A DNA stretch of 64,000 nucleotides from Tridacna crocea (Eukaryota; Mollusca; Bivalvia; Cardiida; Cardiidae): the NCBI GenBank assembly GCA_943736015.1, contig OX031060.1, positions 13,901,501 to 13,965,500 on the forward strand. Direction: 5' to 3'. Position numbers and translations under genes: made by a program. The notes beneath the pieces were generated by a model. That model saw only the letters and a list, made by a program, of their open reading frames with translations. It was not told the DNA's origin and did no database searches. This document shows positions 38,396 to 52,022 of this stretch, piece after piece (the stretch's first letter is position 1; each line of letters opens with the position of its first letter).

Positions 38396-40663
38396 GTGAT
38401 CAATGTACAGTGTAAAAAAAAAGAAAACACCCAGAAATTAATGAGACAAGTGGCTAAAAAAAGACTGAAAATTCTTTCAGTTGCTTCCTATTGCATATAT
38501 CAAACAAAGGCAACTGAAGTGTAATTTTTCTTATCTCTTCAAACCGCAACAAGAAACTCAGTTATGTTGACTATGTGCCATTTACGCTCATGCAAAAACC
38601 CCAGAAAATAATGCGACAAGTGGCTAAAAAAAGACTGAAGGCTCTTTCAGTAGCAACTACTTCTTATTGCATAAATCAAACAAAAGGAACTAAATTTTTA
38701 ATGTATATCTTTTTCTCCAATTTCTTTATAACGTGACGACAAATCCATTTACGTTGACTGCCGTCTAAAAGGTGCCGGTTAAGTATCCGCGAAAAATGCG
38801 AAAAATCGACTAACAGAACATTTCATAGCAGAGGACACCTGTTGCTTAATAGGTCAAATATAGGGAATTTAATTTCTAATATCTGTTTTTTATTTATGCA
38901 ATCTTTATTTACCATGACAACAAACCCTTTTAGGTTGTCTATTGTCTTGCAGGTGCCACTTCCGTATCCGCAAAAACATGAAAAATCGACTTATGGAATA
39001 TTTTATAGCAGACGAGAACTGTTGCTTGAGTCAATTGTAGGGATTTTTCTTTTTCTTTTTCTCTCACTAGGGCCATTGATTTGGTTACGATGACCATCCA
39101 ACCCATACGTGACTGTTATGTGCTGCGCATAAAATCGTAAAATCAACTTCGACACTTTCAGAGGCAACTGATACCTGTCGTACAAATCAAAGAAAGGTAA
39201 ACAAAATTTTTCCCTGTTTTCTTACCAGGGTCACGAAAACATTGAACCAATTTAGACGACCGCGTGAGTCAAAAGTCAATTTTATGTTTAATCGCTGCGC
39301 AAAATATAAAATTCAGAAGCAACCTGTTGCTGATGCCAAAACTTTTTCTGACAAAAAAATCTTGTTCCTGTTTGAAGAATTTGGAAGTAGGCCATAAAGA
39401 CACAATAAGATGTAAGAATAACTAAAAATCAATTGCTTCCTTGATAGGGTAAAAAACATTGTGGGAAAAGGAGAAAATGCTGGTAACCTGCATTGTCTCC
39501 TTTCATCAGATTATTTTCAAAAGCCTTCTTTAAAAGGTGTCATTGTGTGGTAAAAGGTTAATAATTATCCAATCAGAGAAGCTCTAAGGAAATCAGATTG
39601 GATACCAGCAGCCAATCAGATAACACTTAAGAAATTCAACAGCCAATCAGAGAGCTTCAAAATCGCTTGAAAATGGCGCCAAAATTTATTGATAAAAAAA
39701 CAGTGAAAAAAACGGCATAAAAGTGGATTTAAAGTCTTCTTTAAAGGCTGCTGTGCAGTCCTTGCCAGATTTCACTGAAAATGGGCAAATATTTAAGAAA
39801 ATAGGGGCGCAGAAGACCGTGTTTTGGCCTTTTCAAATCCTTTGCAAGAATTACTTCCCTTTAACCGTCGATGCAGCCCCCCCCTCCTCCCCAGCCCTTA
39901 ACTGGATTTGCTTTTCTAACTCAGCCCATCATAAATGCTGCACATTGAAACTTTCAATAAGCCAAAGTGATCAATTTACAGCGTAAAAGAAAAAAAGAAA
40001 AAAACGCCCAGAAATTAATGCAAGAATTACTTCCCTTTAACCGTCGATGCACCCAACACCTACCCCCCTCCCCAGCCCTTAACTGGATTTGCTTTTCTAA
40101 CTCAGCCCACAATAAATGCTGCACATTGGAGCTTTCAATAAGCCAAAGTGATATATGTACAGTGTAAAAAAAAAATGCCCAGAAATTAATGCAAGAATTA
40201 CTTCCCTTTAACAGTCGATGCACCCACCCCCCCCCCTCCTCCCCAGCCCTTAACTGGATTTGCTTTTCTACCTCAGCCCATAATAAATGCTGCACATTGA
40301 AACTTTCAATAAGCCAAAGTGATCAATTTACAGTGTAAAAGAAAAAAACGCCCAGAAATTAAGTCAAGAATTACTTCCCTTTAACCGTCGATGCACCCAA
40401 CACCTACACCCCTCCCCAGCCCTTAACTGGATTTGCTTTTCTAACTCAGCCCACAATAAATGCTGCACATTGGAGCTTTCAATAAGCCAAAGTGATATAT
40501 GTACAGTGTAAAAAAAAAAATGCCCAGAAATTAATGCAAGAATTACTTCCCTTTAACAGTCGATGCACCCACCCCCCCCCCTCCTCCCCAGCCCTTCACT
40601 GGATTTGCTTTTCTAACTCAGCCCACAATAAATGCTGCACATTGAAACTTTCAATAAGCCAAA
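38396..40663. repeat. Satellite unit U21 (block II body, D-type five-subrepeat tail)
   Basis: Length 2,268 bp. The body carries block II states (extra A, gtcttgcagg as in U17, aaaggtgtcattg). The 3' part has five subrepeats starting at 39843, 40019, 40190, 40363 and 40535, including the ctacctcagcccataataa and acacctacaccc states of D units U26 and U30. It marks the boundary between array blocks. Confidence 0.95.
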
Positions 40664-40711
40664 GTGATCAATGTACAGTGTAAAAAAAGAATAAACACCC
40701 AGAAATAAATG
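39843..40711. repeat. Five-subrepeat tail of U21
   Basis: Subrepeats start at 39843, 40019, 40190, 40363 and 40535. The third has a c-like front and an a-like end (gatcaatttacagtg, then an A-rich run), and the fourth starts gtcaag instead of tgcaag. The order reads a, b, c/a, b, c, as expected from exchange between a c copy and an a copy. Confidence 0.9.
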
Positions 40712-42410
40712 TGACAAGTGGCTTAAAAAAGACTGAAAACTCTTTCAGTTGCTTCCTATTGCATATATCAAACAAAGGCAACTGAAGTGTAATTTTTCTA
40801 ATCTCTTCACACCGCAACAAGAAACCCAGTTACGTTGACTATGTGCCATTTACGCTCATGCAAAAACCCCAGAAAATAATGCGACAAGTGGCTAAAAAAA
40901 GACTGAAGGCTCTTTCAGTAGCAACTGCTTCTTATTGCATAAATCAAACAAAAGGAACTAAATTTTTAATGTATATCTTTTTCTCCAATCTCTTTATAAC
41001 GTGACGACAAATCCATTTATGTTGACTGCCGTCTAAAAGGTGCCAGTTAAGTATCTGCGAAACTGCGAAAAATCGACTTAGGGAACATTTCATAGCAGAG
41101 GACACCTGTTGCTTAATAGGTCAAATAAAGGGAATTTAATTTCTAATATCTGTTTTTTATTTATGCAATCTTTATTTACCATGACAACAAACCCTTTTAG
41201 GTTGTCTATTGTCTTGCAGGTGCCACTTCCGTATCCGCAAAAACATGAAAAATCGACTTATGGAATATTTTATAGCAGACGAGAACTGTTGCTTGAGTCA
41301 ATTGTAGGGATTTTTCTTTTTCTTTTTCTCTCACTAGGGCCATTGATTTGGTTACGATGACCATCCAACCCATACGTGACTGTTACGTGCAGCGCATAAA
41401 ATCGTAAAATCAACTTCGACACTTTCAGAGGCAACTGATACCTGTCGTACAAATCAAAGAAAGGTAAACAAAATTTTTCCCTGTTTTCTTACCAGGGTCA
41501 CGAAAACATTGAACCAATTTAGACGACCGCATGAGTCAAAAGTCAATTTTATGTTTAATCGCTGCGCAAAATATAAAATTCAGAAGCAACCTGTTGCTGT
41601 TGCCAAAACTTTTTCTGACAAAAAAATCTTGTTCCTGTTTGAAGAATTTGGAAGTAGGCCATAAAGACACAATAAGATGTAAGAATAACTAAAAATCAAT
41701 TGCTTCCTTGATAGGGTAAAAAACATTGTGGGAAAAGGAGAAAATGCTGGTAACCTGCATTGTCTCCTTTCATCAGATTATTTTCAAAAGCCTTCTTTAA
41801 AAGGCGTCATTGTGTGGTAAAAGGTTAATAATTATCCAATCAGAGAAGCTCTAAGTAAATCAGATTGGATACCAGCAGGCAATCAGATAACTTAAGAAAT
41901 TCAACAGCCAATCAGAGAGCTTCAAAATCGCTTGAAAATGGCGCCAAAATTTATTGATAAAAAAACAGTGAAAAAAACGGCATAAAAGTGGATTTAAAGT
42001 CTTCTTTAAAGGCTGCTGTGCAGTCCTTGCCAGATTTCACTGAAAATGGGCAAACCTTTAAGGAAATAGGGGCGCAGAAGACCGTGTTTTGGCCTTTTCA
42101 AACCCCTTGCAAGAATTACTTCCCTTTAACCGTCGATGCAGCCCCCCCCCTTCTCCCCAGCCGTTAACTGGATTTGCTTTTCTAACTCAGCCCACAATAA
42201 ATGCTGCACATTGGAGCTTTCAATAAGCCAAAGTGATATATGTACAGTGTAAAAAAAAAAATGCCCAGAAATTAATGCAAGAATTACTTCCCTTTAACAG
42301 TCGATGCACCCACCCCCCCTTCCCCCCCTCCTCCCCAGCCCTTAACTGGATTTGCTTTTCTAACTTAGCCCACAATAAATGCTGCACATTGAAACTTTCA
42401 ATAAGCCAAA
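40664..42410. repeat. Satellite unit U22 (higher-order type A)
   Basis: Length 1,747 bp with only two subrepeats (42108 and 42276). The first is a fusion: it starts like subrepeat a (cagccccc) and ends like b (gatatatgtacag). A-type states: gaataaacacccag, gtgccagttaag. The third CCAAT is changed to gcaat and two bases are missing in agataacttaag. Confidence 0.95.
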
Positions 42411-42458
42411 GTGATCAATGTACAGTGTAAAAAAAAAGAAAACACCCAGAAATTAATG
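42108..42458. repeat. Two-subrepeat tail of U22
   Basis: Subrepeats start at 42108 and 42276. The first fuses the front of copy a with the end of copy b, so one repeat length (about 173 bp) has been lost by a-b recombination. U23 and U27 have the same structure, and these three units are 1,747-1,748 bp long. Confidence 0.9.
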
Positions 42459-44157
42459 AGACAAGTGGCTAAAAAAAGACTGAAAATTCTTTCAGTTGCT
42501 TCCTATTGCATATATCAAACAAAGGCAACTGAAGTGTAATTTTTCTTATCTCTTCAAACCGCAACAAGAAACTCAGTTATGTTGACTATGTGCCATTTAC
42601 GCTCATGCGAAAACCCCAGAAAATAATGCGACAAGTGGCTAAAAAAAGACTGAAGGCTCTTTCAGTAGCAACTACTTCTTATTGCATAAATCAAACAAAA
42701 GGAACTAAATTTTTAATGTATATCTTTTTCTCCAATCTCTTTATAACGTGACGACAAATCCATTTACGTTGACTGCCGTCTAAAAGGTGCTGGTTAAGTA
42801 TCCGCGAAAATGCGAAAAATCGACTAACAGAACATTTCATAGCAGAGGACACCTGTTGCTTAATAGGTCAAATATAGGGAATTTAATTTCTAATATCTGT
42901 TTTTTATTTATGCAATCTTTATTTACCATGACAACAAACCCTTTTAGGTTGTCTATTGTCTTGCAGGTGCCACTTCCGTATCCGCAAAAACATGAAAAAT
43001 CGACTTATGGAATATTTTATAGCAGACGAGAACTGTTGCTTGAGTCAATTGTAGGGATTTTTCTTTTTCTTTTTCTCTCACTAGGGCCATTGATTTTGGT
43101 TACGATGACCATCCAACCCATACGTGACTGTTACGTGCAGCGCATAAAATCGTAAAATCAACTTCGACACTTTCAGAGGCAACTGATACCTGTCGTACAA
43201 ATCAAAGAAAGGTAAACAAAATTTTTCCCTGTTTTCTTACCAGGGTCACGAAAACATTGAACCAATTTAGACGACCGCATGAGTCAAAAGTCAATTTTAT
43301 GTTTAATCGCTGCGCAAAATATAAAATTCAGAAGCAACCTGTTGCTGTTGCCAAAACTTTTTCTGACAAAAAAATCTTGTTCCTGTTTGAAGAATTTGGA
43401 AGTAGGCCATAAAGACACAATAAGATGTAAGAATAACTAAAAATCAATTGCTTCCTTGATAGGGTAAAAAACATTGTGGGAAAAGGAGAAAATGCTGGTA
43501 ACCTGCATTGTCTCCTTTCATCAGATTATTTTCAAAAGCCTTCTTTAAAAGGCGTCATTGTGTGGTAAAAGGTTAATAATTATCCAATCAGAGAAGCTCT
43601 AAGTAAATCAGATTGGATACCAGCAGGCAATCAGATAACTTAAGAAATTCAACAGCCAATCAGAGAGCTTCAAAATCGCTTGAAAATGGCGCCAAAATTT
43701 ATTGATAAAAAAACAGTGAAAAAAACGGCATAAAAGTGGATTTAAAGTCTTCTTTAAAGGCTGCTGTGCAGTCCTTGCCAGATTTCACTGAAAATGGGCA
43801 AATCTTTAAGGAAATAGGGGCGCAGAAGACCGTGTTTTGGCCTTTTCAAACCCCTTGCAAGAATTACTTCCCTTTAACCGTCGATGCAGCCCCCCCCCTT
43901 CTCCCCAGCCGTTAACTGGATTTGCTTTTCTAACTCAGCCCACAATAAATGCTGCACATTGGAGCTTTCAATAAGCCAAAGTGATATATGTACAGTGTAA
44001 AAAAAAAAATGCCCAGAAATTAATGCAAGAATTACTTCCCTTTAACAGTCGATGCACCCACCCCCCCTCCCCCCCTCCTCCCCAGCCCTTAACTGGATTT
44101 GCTTTTCTAACTTAGCCCACAATAAATGCTGCACATTGAAACTTTCAATAAGCCAAA
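42411..44157. repeat. Satellite unit U23 (chimeric B/A unit)
   Basis: Length 1,747 bp. The front carries B-type states (catgcgaaaacccc, agaaaacacccag, aactacttc), while the back has the two-subrepeat A-type tail with ctaacttagccc. An extra T in gattttggttacg near 43091 is private. It is best explained as an unequal-exchange product between A- and B-type units. Confidence 0.93.
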
Positions 44158-46085
44158 GTGATCAATGTACAGTGTAAAAAAAAAAGAAAACACCCAGAAA
44201 TTAATGAGACAAGTGGCTAAAAAAAGACTGAAAATTCTTTCAGTTGCTTCCTATTGCATATATCAAACAAAGGCAACTGAAGTGTAATTTTTCTTATCTC
44301 TTCAAACCGCAACAAGAAACTCAGTTATGTTGACTATGTGCCATTTACGCTCATGCGAAAACCCCAGAAAATAATGCGACAAGTGGCTAAAAAAAGACTG
44401 AAGGCTCTTTCAGTAGCAACTACTTCTTATTGCATAAATCAAACAAAAGGAACTAAATTTTTAATGTATATCTTTTTCTCCAATCTCTTTATAACGTGAC
44501 GACAAATCCATTTACGTTGACTGCCGTCTAAAAGGTGCCGGTTAAGTATCCGCGAAAATGCGAAAAATCGACTAACAGAACATTTCATAGCAGAGGACAC
44601 CTGTTGCTTAATAGGTCAAATATAGGGAATTTAATTTCTAATATCTGTTTTTTATTTATGCAATCTTTATTTACCATGACAACAAACCCTTTTAGGTTGT
44701 CTATTGTCTTGCAGGTGCCACTTCCGTATCCGCAAAAACATGAAAAATCGACTTATGGAATATTTTATAGCAGACGAGAACTGTTGCTTGAGTCAATTGT
44801 AGGGATTTTTCTTTTTCTTTTTCTCTCACTAGGGCCATTGATTTGGTTACGATGACCATCCAACCCATACGTGACTGTTACGTGCAGCGCATAAAATCGT
44901 AAAATCAACTTCGACACTTTCAGAGGCAACTGATACCTGTCGTACAAATCAAAGAAAGGTAAACAAAATTTTTCCCTGTTTTCTTACCAGGGTCACGAAA
45001 ACATTGAACCAATTTAGACGACCGCATGAGTCAAAAGTCAATTTTATGTTTAATCGCTGCGCAAAATATAAAATTCAGAAGCAACCTGTTGCTGTTGCCA
45101 AAACTTTTTCTGACAAAAAAATCTTGTTCCTGTTTGAAGAATTTGGAAGTAGGCCATAAAGACACAATAAGATGTAAGAATAACTAAAAATCAATTGCTT
45201 CCTTGATAGGGTAAAAAACATTGTGGGAAAAGGAGAAAATGCTGGTAACCTGCATTGTCTCCTTTCATCAGATTATTTTCAAAAGCCTTCTTTAAAAGGC
45301 GTCATTGTGTGGTAAAAGGTTAATAATTATCCAATCAGAGAAGCTCTAAGTAAATCAGATTGGATACCAGCAGGCAATCAGATAACTTAAGAAATTCAAC
45401 AGCCAATCAGAGAGCTTCAAAATCGCTTGAAAATGGCGCCAAAATTTATTGATAAAAAAACAGTGAAAAAAACGGCATAAAAGTGGATTTAAAGTCTTCT
45501 TTAAAGGCTGCTGTGCAGTCCTTGCCAGATTTCACTGAAAATGGGCAAATCTTTAAGGAAAAAGGGGCGCAGAAGACCGTGTTTTGGCCTTTTCAAACCC
45601 CTTGCAAGAATTACTTCCCTTTAACCGTCGATGCAGCCCCCCCCCCTTCTCCCCAGCCGTTAACTGGATTTGCTTTTCTAACTCAGCCCACCATAAATGC
45701 TGCACATTGAAACTTTCAATAAGCCAAAGTCATCAATTTACAGTGTAAAAGAAAAACAGAAAAAAACGCCCAGAAATTAATGCAAGAATTACTTCCCTTT
45801 AACCGTCGATGCACCCAACACCTACCCCCCTCCCCAGCCCTTAACTGGATTTGCTTTTCTAACTCAGCCCACAATAAATGCTACACATTGGAGCTTTCAA
45901 TAAGCCAAAGTGATATATGTACAGTGTAAAAAAAAAATGCCCAGAAATTAATGCAAGAATTACTTCCCTTTAACAGTCGATGCACCCACGCCCCCTCCCC
46001 CCCTCCTCCCCAGCCCTTAACTGGATTTGCTTTTCTAACTCAGCCCACAATAAATGCTGCACATTGAAACTTTCAATAAGCCAAA
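44158..46085. repeat. Satellite unit U24 (higher-order type B)
   Basis: Length 1,928 bp with three subrepeats. Shared with U28: ggaaaaaggggcgc, cacgccccctcc and ctacacattgg. The third CCAAT is lost (gcaat), with the two-base deletion. Confidence 0.95.
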
Positions 46086-48008
46086 GTGATCAATGTACAG
46101 TGTAAAAAAAAAGAAAACACCCAGAAATTAATGAGACAAGTGGCTAAAAAAAGACTGAAAATTCTTTCAGTTGCTTCCTATTGCATATATCAAACAAAGG
46201 CAACTGAAGTGTAATTTTTCTTATCTCTTCAAACCGCAACAAGAAACTCAGTTATGTTGACTATGTGCCATTTACGCTCATGCGAAAACCCCAGAAAATA
46301 ATGCGACAAGTGGCTAAAAAAAGACTGAAGGCTCTTTCAGTAGCAACTGCTTCTTATTGCATAAATCAAACAAAAGGAACTAAATTTTTAATGTATATCT
46401 TTTTCTCCAATCTCTTTATAACGTGACGACAAATCCATTTACGTTGACTGCCGTCTAAAAGGTGCAGGTTAAGTATCCGCGAAAATGCGAAAAATCGACT
46501 AACAGAACATTTCATAGCAGAGGACACCTGTTGCTTAATAGGTCAAATATAGGGAATTTAATTTCTAATATCTGTTTTTTATTTATGCAATCTTTATTTA
46601 CCATGACAACAAACCCTTTTAGGTTGTCTATTGTCTCGCAGGTGCCACTTCCGTATCCGCAAAAACATGAAAAATCGACTTATGGAATATTTTATAGCAG
46701 ACGAGAACTGTTGCTTGAGTCAATTGTAGGGATTTTTCTTTTTCTTTTTCTCTCACTAGGGCCATTGATTTGGTTACGATGACCATCCAACCCATACGTG
46801 ACTGTTACGTGCAGCGCATAAAATCGTAAAATCAACTTCGACACTTTCAGAGGCAACTGATACCTGTCGTACAAATCAAAGAAAGGTAAACAAAATTTTT
46901 CCCTGTTTTCTTACCAGGGTCACGAAAACATTGAACCAATTTAGACGACCGCGCGAGTCAAAAGTCAATTTTATGTTTAATCGCTGCGCAAAATATAAAA
47001 TTCAGAAGCAACCTGTTGCTGTTGCCAAAACTTTTTCTGACAAAAAAATCTTGTTCCTGTTTGAAGAATTTGGAAGTAGGCCATAAAGACACAATAAGAT
47101 GTAAGAATAACTAAAAATCAATTGCTTCCTTGATAGGGTAAAAAACATTGTGGGAAAAGGAGAAAATGCTGGTAACCTGCATTGTCTCCTTTCATCAGAT
47201 TATTTTCAAAAGCCTTCTTTAAAAGGCGTCATTGTGTGGTAAAAGGTTAATAATTATCCAATCAGAGAAGCTCTAAGGAAATCAGATTGGATACCAGCAG
47301 CCAATCAGATAACACTTAAGAAATTCAACAGCCAATCAGAGAGCTTCAAAATCGCTTGAAAATGGCGCCAAAATTTATTGATAAAAAAACAGTGAAAAAA
47401 ACGGCATAAAAGTGGATTTAAAGTCTTCTTTAAAGGCTGCTGTGCAGTCCTTGCCAGATTTCACTGAAAATGGGCAAATATTTAAGAAAATAGGGGCGCA
47501 GAAGACCGTGTTTTGGCCTTTTCAAACCCCTTGCAAGAATTACTTCCCTTTAACCGTCGATGCAGCCCCCCCCCCTCCTCCCCAGCCCTTAACTGGATTT
47601 GCTTTTCTAACTCAGCCCACCATAAATGCTGCACATTGAAACTTTCAATAAGCCAAAGTGATCAATTTACAGTGTAAAAGAAAAACAGAAAAAAACGCCC
47701 AGAAATTAATGCAAGAATTACTTCCCTTTAACCGTCGATGCACCCAACACTTACCCACCTCCCCAGCCCTTAACTGGATTTGCTTTTCTAACTCAGCCCA
47801 CAATAAATGCTGCACATTGGAGCTTTCAATAAACCAAAGTGATATATGTACAGTGTAAAAAAAAAAATGCCCAGAAATTAATGCAAGAATTACTTCCCTT
47901 TAACAGTCGATGCACCCACCCCCCCTCCTCCCAAGCCCTTAACTTAGATTTGCTTTTCTAACTCAGCCCACAATAAATGCTGCACATTGAAACTTTCAAT
48001 AAGCCAAA
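46086..48008. repeat. Satellite unit U25 (higher-order type C)
   Basis: Length 1,923 bp with three subrepeats. Shared with U29: gtgcaggttaag, ccgcgcgagtc, and aacttagatttgc in the last subrepeat. Unlike its neighbours A and B, its third CCAAT is intact; U29 differs here. Confidence 0.95.
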
Positions 48009-50274
48009 GTGATCAATGTACAGTGTAAAAAAAAAGAAAACACCCAGAAATTAATGAGACAAGTGGCTAAAAAAAGACTGAAAATTCTTTCAGTTGCTTC
48101 CTATTGCATATATCAAACAAAGGCAACTGAAGTGTAATTTTTCTTATCTCTTCAAACCGCAACAAGAAACTCAGTTATGTTGACTATGTGCCATTTACGC
48201 TCATGCAAAAAACCCAGAAAATAATGCGACAAGTGGCTAAAAAAAGACTGAAGGCTCTTTCAGTAGCAACTGCTTCTTATTGCATAAATCAAACAAAAGA
48301 AACTAAATTTTTAATGTATATCTTTTTCTCCAATCTCTTTATAACGTGATGACAAACCCATTTACGTTGACTGCCGTCTAAAAGGTGCCGGTTAAGTATC
48401 CGCGAAAATGCGAAAAATCGACTAACAGAACATTTCATAGCAGAGGACACCTGTTGCTTAATAGGTCAAATATAGGGAATTTAATTTCTAATATCTGTTT
48501 TTTATTTATGCAATCTTTATTTACCATGACAACAAACCCTTTTAGGTTGTCTATTTTCTCGCAGGTGCCACTTCCGTATCCGCAAAAACATGAAAAATTG
48601 ACTTATGGAATATTTTATAGCAGACGAGAACTGTTGCTTGAGTCAATTGTAGGGATTTTTCTTTTTCTTTTTCTCTCACTAGGGCCATTGATTTGGTTAC
48701 GATGACCATCCAACCCATACGTGACTGTTACGTGCTGCGCATAAAATCGTAAAATCGACTTCGACACTTTCAGAGGCAACTGATACCTGTCGTACAAATC
48801 AAAGAAACGTAAACAAAATTTTTCCCTGTTTTCTTACCAGGGTCACGAAAACATTGAACCAATTTAGACGACCGCGTGAGTCAAAAGTCAATTTTATGTT
48901 TAATCGCTGCGCAAAATATAAAATTCAGAAGCAACCTGTTGCTGTTGCCAAAATTTTTTCTGATAAAAAGATCTTGTTCCTGTTTGAAGAATTTGGAAGT
49001 AGGCCATAAAGACACAATAAGATGTAAGAATAACTAAAAATCAATTGCTTCCTTGATAGGGTAAAAAACATTGTGGGAAAAGGAGAAAATGCTGGTAACC
49101 TGCATTGTCTCCTTTCATCAGATTATTTTCAAAAGCCTTCTTTAAAAGGCGTCATTGTGTGGTAAAAGGTTAATAATTATCCAATCAGAGAAGCTCTAAG
49201 GAAATCAGATTGGATACCAGCAGCCAATCAGATAACACTTAAGAAATTCAACAGCCAATCAGAGAGCTTCAAAATCGCTTGAAAATGGCGCCAAAATTTA
49301 TTGATAAAAAAACAGTGAAACAAACGGCATAAAAGTGGATTTAAAGTCTTCTTTAAAGGCTGCTGTGCAGTCCTTGCCAGATTTCACTGAAAATGGGCAA
49401 ATATTTAAGAAAATAGGGGCGCAGAAGACCGTGTTTTGGCCTTTTCAAACCCCTTGCAAGAATTACTTCCCTTTAACCGTCGATGCAGCCCCCCCTCCTC
49501 CTCAGCCCTTAACTGGATTTGCTTTTCTAACTCAGCCCACCATAAATGCTGCACATTGAAACTTTCAATAAGCCAAAGTGATCAATTAACAGTGTAAAAG
49601 AAAAACAGAAAAAAACGCCCAGAAATTAATGCAAGAATTACTTCCCTTTAACCGTCGATGCACCCAACACCTACCCCCCTCCCCAGCCCTTAACTGGATT
49701 TGCTTTTCTAACTCAGCCCACAATAAATGCTGCACATTGGAGCTTTCAATAAACCAAAGTGATATATGTACAGTGTAAAAAAAAAAATGCCCAGAAATTA
49801 ATGCAAGAATTACTTCCCTTTAACAGTCGATGCACCCACCCCCCCCCTCCTCCCCAGCCCTTAACTGGATTTGCTTTTCTACCTCAGCCCATAATAAATG
49901 CTGCACATTGAAACTTTCAATAAGCCAAAGTGATCAATTTACAGTGTAAAAGAAAAAAACGCCCAGAAATTAAGTCAAGAATTACTTCCCTTTAACCGTC
50001 GATGCACCCAACACCTACACCCCTCCCCAGCCCTTAACTGGATTTGCTTTTCTAACTCAGCCCACAATAAATGCTGCACATTGGAGCTTTCAATAAGCCA
50101 AAGTGATATATGTACAGTGTAAAAAAAAAAATGCCCAGAAATTAATGCAAGAATTACTTCCCTTTAACAGTCGATGCACCCACCCCCCCCCCTCCTCCCC
50201 AGCCCTTCACTGGATTTGCTTTTCTAACTCAGCCCACAATAAATGCTGCACATTGAAACTTTCAATAAGCCAAA
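48009..50274. repeat. Satellite unit U26 (higher-order type D)
   Basis: Length 2,266 bp with five subrepeats starting at 49455, 49630, 49802, 49974 and 50146. Shared with U30: gtgatgacaaaccc, aaacgtaaac, aaaaagatcttg, cctcctcctcag and aattaacagtg. Private changes include ctattttctcg and gaaacaaacgg. Confidence 0.95.
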
Positions 50275-50322
50275 GTGATCAATGTACAGTGTAAAAAAAG
50301 AATAAACACCCAGAAATAAATG
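49455..50322. repeat. Five-subrepeat tail of U26
   Basis: Same a, b, c/a, b, c order and the same marker states (ctacctcagcccataataa, agtcaagaattac, acacctacaccc, cccttcactgg) as U21 and U30. It is one historical event copied along with the D-type tail. Confidence 0.9.
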
Positions 50323-52022
50323 TGACAAGTGGCTTAAAAAAGACTGAAAACTCTTTCAGTTGCTTCCTATTGCATATATCAAACAAAGGCAACTGAAGTG
50401 TAATTTTTCTAATCTCTTCACACCGCAACAAGAAACCCAGTTACGTTGACTATGTGCCATTTACGCTCATGCAAAAACCCCAGAAAATAATGCGACAAGT
50501 GGCTAAAAAAAGACTGAAGGCTCTTTCAGTAGCAACTGCTTCTTATTGCATAAATCAAACAAAAGGAACTAAATTTTTAATGTATATCTTTTTCTCCAAT
50601 CTCTTTATAACGTGACGACAAATCCATTTATGTTGACTGCCGTCTAAAAGGTGCCAGTTAAGTATATGCGAAAATGCGAAAAATCGACTTACGGAACATT
50701 TCATAGCAGAGGACACCTGTTGCTTAATAGGTCAAATAAAGGGAATTTAATTTCTAATATCTGTTTTTTATTTATGCAATCTTTATTTACCATGACAACA
50801 AACCCTTTTAGGTTGTCTATTGTCTTGCAGGTGCCACTTCCGTATCCGCAAAAACATGAAAAATCGACTTATGGAATATTTTATAGCAGACGAGAACTGT
50901 TGCTTGAGTCAATTGTAGGGATTTTTCTTTTTCTTTTTCTCTCACTAGGGCCATTGATTTGGTTACGATGACCATCCAACCCATACGTGACTGTTACGTG
51001 CAGCGCATAAAATCGTAAAATCAACTTCGACACTTTCAGAGGCAACTGATACCTGTCGTACAAATCAAAGAAAGGTAAACAAAATTTTTCCCTGTTTTCT
51101 TACCAGGGTCACGAAAACATTGAACCAATTTAGACGACCGCATGAGTCAAAAGTCAATTTTATGTTTAATCGCTGCGCAAAATATAAAATTCAGAAGCAA
51201 CCTGTTGCTGTTGCCAAAACTTTTTCTGACAAAAAAATCTTGTTCCTGTTTGAAGAATTTGGAAGTAGGCCATAAAGACACAATAAGATGTAAGAATAAC
51301 TAAAAATCAATTGCTTCCTTGATAGGGTAAAAAACATTGTGGGAAAAGGAGAAAATGCTGGTAACCTGCATTGTCTCCTTTCATCAGATTATTTTCAAAA
51401 GCCTTCTTTAAAAGGCGTCATTGTGTGGTAAAAGGTTAATAATTATCCAATCAGAGAAGCTCTAAGTAAATCAGATTGGATACCAGCAGGCAATCAGATA
51501 ACTTAAGAAATTCAACAGCCAATCAGAGAGCTTCAAAATCGCTTGAAAATGGCGCCAAAATTTATTGATAAAAAAACAGTGAAAAAAACGGCATAAAAGT
51601 GGATTTAAAGTCTTCTTTAAAGGCTGCTGTGCAGTCCTTGCCAGATTTCACTGAAAATGGGCAAACCTTTAAGGAAATAGGGGCGCAGAAGACCGTGTTT
51701 TGGCCTTTTCAAACCCCTTGCAAGAATTACTTCCCTTTAACCGTCGATGCAGCCCCCCCCCCTTCTCCCCAGCCGTTAACTGGATTTGCTTTTCTAACTC
51801 AGCCCACAATAAATGCTGCACATTGGAGCTTTCAATAAGCCAAAGTGATATATGTACAGTGTAAAAAAAAAAATGCCCAGAAATTAATGCAAGAATTACT
51901 TCCCTTTAACAGTCGATGCACCCACCCCCCCTTCCCCCCCTCCTCCCCAGCCCTTAACTGGATTTGCTTTTCTAACTTAGCCCACAATAAATGCTGCACA
52001 TTGAAACTTTCAATAAGCCAAA
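50275..52022. repeat. Satellite unit U27 (higher-order type A)
   Basis: Length 1,748 bp with two subrepeats (51719 and 51888), the first again an a/b fusion. It matches U22 almost throughout. Private change: agtatatgcg in module 2/3. Confidence 0.95.

Larger units (their letters stand above)
23046..40663. repeat. Array block II: U13-U21, containing an internal multi-unit duplication
   Basis: From U13 on, module 2 reads ttattgcataaatc instead of ttactgc, and an extra A (gcgaaaaatgcg) appears in U13, U14, U16, U18, U20 and U21. Shared rare variants pair U13 with U18, U15 with U19, U16 with U20 and U17 with U21. U14 has no partner. A four-to-five-unit segment of about 7.7-9.6 kb has therefore been duplicated here. 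Confidence 0.8.
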
